The position numbers and the translations under genes were made by a program. DNA of 10,043 nt, taken from Bacteroidales bacterium UBA1458 (lineage in GTDB: Bacteria; Bacteroidota; Bacteroidia; Bacteroidales; VadinHA17). The DNA is taken from assembly GCA_002325785.1 (NCBI GenBank), contig DCSU01000059.1:8314-18356 (forward strand), given 5' to 3'. Positions within the stretch are counted from its first letter, which is position 1. Every line of letters starts with the position of its first letter. The notes under the pieces are model-generated. The model did no database searches, was not told the DNA's origin, and saw nothing but the letters and a program-made list of their open reading frames with translations. Below, piece by piece: positions 6,698-10,043 of the stretch.

Positions 6698-8206
6698 TCA
6701 GTAACTCAGGGTTTCGGCATTTGCCATCTCTATGAACGACAGGTAGATAAGCTTCGCAATATCCTCCATTATCTCAGGGGTTACGGCCGTCTCATCATCA
6801 CCGGGAAGGTGGTAGAATACCGGTTTCACCCCGTCTGTGGTTGACAGGCTCATTGTTCGGAATCCGTCTGCCAGGAATACCAGTCCGTCACTGCGGGGCC
6901 GGCCGTAGAACGAGCCTCCCGAGGTTGATACTCTCATCGGCCTGTGGATGTATTTGTCATTTGATCGCTTGAAATACTCTGCCAGCCCTGCGCATGTGGC
7001 TGATGTGCTTACCGCAAGCCCGGTGCCGTTACCCACCATGTCAAGGTTGATGTAGGTGACGGTCTTATCCTTCGGGAAGAGGGGATATTGCGTATAGAAT
7101 TTGCTGCCCAGCAGTCCGACCTCTTCACCCCCAATCAGGAGGAACATCACCGTGCGTTTTAGCTTTATACCTGAGGCCGACAGGGCTTTGGCGGCAGCCA
7201 TTATGTCAATCACCCCGCTGCCGTTGTCGAGCCCGCCGTCGACGAGCAGTCCGCCGGCGTTACCAACGGCATCAAGATGACCGCCGATGATGATCACCTC
7301 ATCCTTCAATACCGGGTCACTTCCTTGAATCATACCTGCAACATTGCAGGTTTTGCCCTCGGGATGCCGGGTGGTATTAGCCTTGATAGTCACTGTTTTT
7401 CCGGTGGCGAAGGGGACAGGTTTGAAGGTCTTGTCCATTTGTTCAAGAAGAACCTTGTTGTCTTTCCCGAGGCCGGCAAATATGTCGGCCAGCGGTTCCG
7501 GTCCAATGCCGCAGACAATCATGTTTTCAACATAGGATATATTAGGGTTGGCGCTGTTTCCGTCGATGTAGAGCATTCCGGCTGCACCGTGGGAGGCGGC
7601 GTTTTCGACCTTATACTGGTGGTAGCAGTATTTTACCCATTTTGCATATTCGGGATTACGAACGTCCTTGAAAGGAACATCACGGTTCATCAATACAATC
7701 TTTCCCTTAACATCAATGCCTTTGTAATCGTCATAGTTCAGTTCCGGGGCGGTGGTTCCGTAGCCCACATAAACGACTTCAGCCGTCACCTCACCGTTGC
7801 CCGAGTTCATCCCCGGGTAGTAATCGGCCGGCGCCGAATAGCTTTTCCGGATGACAGAGCCGTCTTTCTGCAAGAGGTGAAGCTGCAGCGCTCCCATGTT
7901 GTTTACGATGGTATAAGGATGGTCAAACCACTGGAAATAAGAGCCGTCGTCGCCCGCGGGTTTTACTCCCCATTCACCCAGTTTACCGGCTGCCCATTCG
8001 GCTGCTGCAAGGTATTCCGGTGTTCCGGCCAGTCTTCCGTTGAATTCCGGTGCGCATACTTCTGCCATCCAGCCGGCTATCTCCTCGCTGCTGATGGAGT
8101 GGAAATATTTAAGTACTGTTTGTTCATCTGTATCCTGGGCATATGTTATAACGGAGCATGCAATTGCAGTTAGCAGTATTGTAAGTTTTCCAGATCCTTT
8201 GCACAT
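6698..8206 (-). CDS. secreted M28 family zinc metallopeptidase
   Basis: The product has 502 residues. Residues 1-23 form a signal peptide ending ITYA, before QDTDE; Cys17 does not sit in a good lipobox, so ordinary signal peptidase cleavage is more likely than lipoprotein processing. Residues about 130-280, including YDDYKGIDVKGKIVLMNR, look like an inserted PA-type domain. The M28 core supplies every expected residue: His310 and Asp312 (GGHLDA), bridging Asp327 (GGLDNGSG), Glu361 and Glu362 (GGEEVGLLGS; base and ligand), Asp389 (NLDMVGNGTG) and the last His466 (FYHLPGDDE). It should be an active aminopeptidase or carboxypeptidase of two-zinc type, periplasmic or exported. Specificity is unknown. 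A promoter-like element lies just upstream, and the glycosyltransferase follows after 16 bases. Confidence 0.94.
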   Translation of the reverse strand: MCKGSGKLTILLTAIACSVITYAQDTDEQTVLKYFHSISSEEIAGWMAEVCAPEFNGRLAGTPEYLAAAEWAAGKLGEWGVKPAGDDGSYFQWFDHPYTIVNNMGALQLHLLQKDGSVIRKSYSAPADYYPGMNSGNGEVTAEVVYVGYGTTAPELNYDDYKGIDVKGKIVLMNRDVPFKDVRNPEYAKWVKYCYHQYKVENAASHGAAGMLYIDGNSANPNISYVENMIVCGIGPEPLADIFAGLGKDNKVLLEQMDKTFKPVPFATGKTVTIKANTTRHPEGKTCNVAGMIQGSDPVLKDEVIIIGGHLDAVGNAGGLLVDGGLDNGSGVIDIMAAAKALSASGIKLKRTVMFLLIGGEEVGLLGSKFYTQYPLFPKDKTVTYINLDMVGNGTGLAVSTSATCAGLAEYFKRSNDKYIHRPMRVSTSGGSFYGRPRSDGLVFLADGFRTMSLSTTDGVKPVFYHLPGDDETAVTPEIMEDIAKLIYLSFIEMANAETLSY

Positions 8207-8240
8207 TTTCTTTGTAAGATTAGAACTGATGATACGGATG

Positions 8241-8277
8241 CAAAAATAATCTTTTAAGAGAGCTACTCTACAACAAT
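8241..8277 (-). promoter_or_regulatory. Bacteroidota-type promoter for the peptidase-glycosyltransferase pair
   Basis: On the minus strand TATTTTTG (8248 to 8241) matches the -7 consensus TAnnTTTG fully. GTTG (8274 to 8271) is 22 bases upstream, and ATTG (8277 to 8274) overlaps it; either could act as a -33 box, though the spacing is a little long. Transcription would begin near 8234, about 28 bases before the ATG at 8206. The upstream box would lie inside the 3' end of the DUF4838 gene. This suggests the pair can be transcribed independently of that gene. Confidence 0.4.
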
Positions 8278-10043
8278 TTCATCTACAAATATCCACGATG
8301 GCTGACCGGCTCCCCGGTGCCATTCGGGACATTTCTTCAGTGACCGGGCTGTAATTTTGAGTTTTGATGCCTTCACAGGGGGGAATTCATATTCCATGTG
8401 AACGGGTATAATATCCTGGTTGAATCCGGTGGTTTCAAATTTCCGTGACGCCACTGTGACAAAGTCTGTTCCATTTTCAGATGCCTCAATGATTACTTCA
8501 GAAGGCAGGAAGATCCAAGAAACATGATCACAGAGGAAATTCATGCTTAGGGTGCTCACCTCGCCTGAGGGTTCAAGGGCAATTTCCATGATCATATCCT
8601 CGCCCTCATATCCGAGCCATCCTGAGGTGAAAGTCCTTCCTCCGAAAATGCCGTCAGACATTGAGGCAGCGCCCATGCTTTCGTAGCGTGTATGGATAGG
8701 TGACAGTGAGCGGAAGTCATCCGGCCGGGCTTTATTTTCCATCACGCCCATGCTGATTATCCTGTGGATGTGCTCGCGGTAATCACTGATAGAATAGTTG
8801 TGCTCACTGACAGTGGTGACACCGCTTTTCTCACTGTTTCTTGTCACCCTTTCGAGCTCCCTCATCATCTCCTCGTTGATTATTTTGCCGGCAGGGGTGG
8901 TTTTCACGAAAGAGAGTGCTGTATCGCCGGCATTCAGGGCATAATCAAGCCATGCAAAGTCAACTGACATCCTGGCCCTCAATACCCTATTTAGGTATAC
9001 GGAGTCGTTTCCCACGGCTGCCTCTGCCCGGTTCATCAGGTCATGGTATGCTGTCAATAGGTCACGGGTCAGAAACGACTGGAAATAGTACGATGGCAAG
9101 CCGTAGATGTCAAGGCTTTGCGTATCCGCAACCGACTTAAGGCTTGAATGGGAGAGATCGAAATATTCCCGGATGTAGGGGGCTGCATTACCGTAGTATT
9201 TGTCCAGGAACCGGTTTATAAGGGAATCGCCGTTCAGGTAAGGATCCCAGAGCAGTTTGGCTATGTAATACTGTTTCAGTTCGGCAAGGTCAGACCATGA
9301 GCTGCCGCTTCCCTGCTGAAACATCATTGGTATTTTCTGGCTGTGGAAGAGTTGTATGTTGGGTTGCAGCACGTGGAAATTAGGGAAGGGACAGAGGTAG
9401 GTGCGGAACTGCACCACATAGTCCCACATGAAAATATTATCCGTGAGGCTGCTCCACACCTTCAGATCCCTGACGAAACCGGCGCTCCTCGGGTCATCTG
9501 CCAGCGGCATGCTCCGGTTGCACTCTATTGAGCAGAACATCACATTGACGTTCTCCGCAGGCTTTATATTTACCGGCGCCTGACGCGTGAACTGGTAGGC
9601 GAGTGTGGATATCTGTTTATCCGGAAATTGCGCAGCGATTTTATTTGCCATCTCAATATAGGCTCCGGAGACAGCGCCGTATTTTTCATAGAGTTTTTTG
9701 CACTCCGGGCATTCGCAATAATTGATACAGTCATTCTGTGAGACAGACCAGTAAATCTTTTCGGGCGCCTGGGCCATCCGGACGGCAAGGTTGTCCGACA
9801 GGATCCGGATAACATCAGGGTTGCTGAGGCATAGCTGTCCATCCTGTATACGTTTTCCGTTCACGAGTGAGAAGTACTCAGGGTGGGTGCTGAAATATTC
9901 TGAGGGAGGCATCAGTTGCGGAAACGTATGAACGAACATGCCCCATTCGCCAAATGTGCTCAGCTTGTTCCATGCGGTAAAGCCGGGTTTTTCCCTGTCC
10001 GGCAAGTGCGCCACTCTGAAGCTGAATGCCGGTTCATAAACTG
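8263..10043 (-). CDS. DUF4838 domain protein, 5' end beyond the window
   Basis: The frame is open through the right edge, so the N-terminus is missing. A GTG at 10014 could be read as a start, but the codons before it (YEPAFSFR) continue the family-like sequence, so this is an internal position. Numbering from that GTG: EWGMFVHTFPQLMPPSEYF (23-41), NGKRIQDGQLCLSNPDV (52-68), a Cys cluster CINYCECPEC (96-105), TLAYQFTRQAP (137-147), CSIECNRSMPL (161-171), MWDYVVQFRTYLCPFPNFHVLQPNIQ (196-221) and AKLLWDPYLNGDSLINRFLDKYYG (252-275) are the DUF4838 pattern. Residues about 445-583 form a beta-sandwich ending PEWHRGAGQPSWIFVDEI, resembling the C-terminal domain of family 20 hexosaminidases and F5/8-type carbohydrate-binding modules. 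The family is linked to polysaccharide use and usually exported, but its reaction is not established to my knowledge. Whether it is exported here cannot be seen. Confidence 0.85.
   Translation of the reverse strand, partial: VYEPAFSFRVAHLPDREKPGFTAWNKLSTFGEWGMFVHTFPQLMPPSEYFSTHPEYFSLVNGKRIQDGQLCLSNPDVIRILSDNLAVRMAQAPEKIYWSVSQNDCINYCECPECKKLYEKYGAVSGAYIEMANKIAAQFPDKQISTLAYQFTRQAPVNIKPAENVNVMFCSIECNRSMPLADDPRSAGFVRDLKVWSSLTDNIFMWDYVVQFRTYLCPFPNFHVLQPNIQLFHSQKIPMMFQQGSGSSWSDLAELKQYYIAKLLWDPYLNGDSLINRFLDKYYGNAAPYIREYFDLSHSSLKSVADTQSLDIYGLPSYYFQSFLTRDLLTAYHDLMNRAEAAVGNDSVYLNRVLRARMSVDFAWLDYALNAGDTALSFVKTTPAGKIINEEMMRELERVTRNSEKSGVTTVSEHNYSISDYREHIHRIISMGVMENKARPDDFRSLSPIHTRYESMGAASMSDGIFGGRTFTSGWLGYEGEDMIMEIALEPSGEVSTLSMNFLCDHVSWIFLPSEVIIEASENGTDFVTVASRKFETTGFNQDIIPVHMEYEFPPVKASKLKITARSLKKCPEWHRGAGQPSWIFVDEIVVE

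Noticed and set aside
6247..6735. A 162-residue plus-strand open frame opposite the glycosyltransferase
   Set aside because: It is antisense to a gene with clear GT-B motifs and crosses into the end of the peptidase gene. Its translation resembles no family.
7277..8173. A 298-residue open frame on the plus strand opposite the M28 peptidase gene
   Set aside because: It is fully antisense to a gene with complete catalytic motifs and a signal peptide, its translation has no recognisable domain, and it has no start context. It is a by-product of codon use in the real gene.
8263..10014. GTG at 10014 as the true start of the DUF4838 gene
   Set aside because: The frame stays open to the window edge and the codons before the GTG continue the family-like sequence, so the gene is cut off rather than starting here.

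Overview
The window looks like chromosomal DNA from a member of the Bacteroidota, most likely the Bacteroidales or a relative. Three things point there. The gene content fits: a short PspC-domain protein, a DUF4838 protein, a secreted M28 peptidase whose signal peptide ends in Ala-Gln, and a YceI protein. Most starts lack a strong Shine-Dalgarno sequence. Two gaps carry exact matches to the Bacteroidota -7 promoter box TAnnTTTG. Base composition is even across the genes, and I see no RNA gene, insertion sequence, CRISPR array, phage gene or attachment site. Gene density is high, and no gene-free stretch exceeds 300 bases.

Layout, left to right. (1) A PspC-domain membrane protein on the minus strand (22-603). 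It is separated by an AT-rich divergent promoter region (604-788) from (2) a plus-strand run of four genes with gaps of only 18 to 43 bases (789-4883): a Gfo/Idh/MocA oxidoreductase, a rhomboid protease with intact catalytic residues, a cytoplasmic (alpha/alpha)6-barrel glycoside hydrolase-like protein, and a short-chain dehydrogenase/reductase (SDR). (3) A separately transcribed yceI-like gene for a secreted lipocalin-fold protein (4998-5582), preceded by an inverted repeat over a possible promoter. (4) A convergent minus-strand block: a family 4-type glycosyltransferase (5590-6681) downstream of a secreted M28 zinc peptidase (6698-8206), which in turn lies downstream of a large DUF4838 protein (8263-10043). 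The DUF4838 gene is cut by the right edge of the window.

How the genes may work together. The plus-strand run suggests handling of a sugar or glycoside inside the cell: one hydrolase-like protein and two nicotinamide-dependent oxidoreductases. The substrate cannot be read from the sequence, and the rhomboid gene among them has no obvious role in such a pathway. The DUF4838 protein also looks carbohydrate-related because it ends in a beta-sandwich resembling the C-terminus of family 20 hexosaminidases. The peptidase and glycosyltransferase are probably co-transcribed.

The observation most worth a second look is in the SDR. The fold motifs, Asn, Ser and Lys are all present, but the catalytic Tyr position holds Val, encoded by GTG, which differs from both Tyr codons at all three bases. 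No clearly new multi-gene system is evident. The rest are recognisable families in a fairly ordinary Bacteroidota context.
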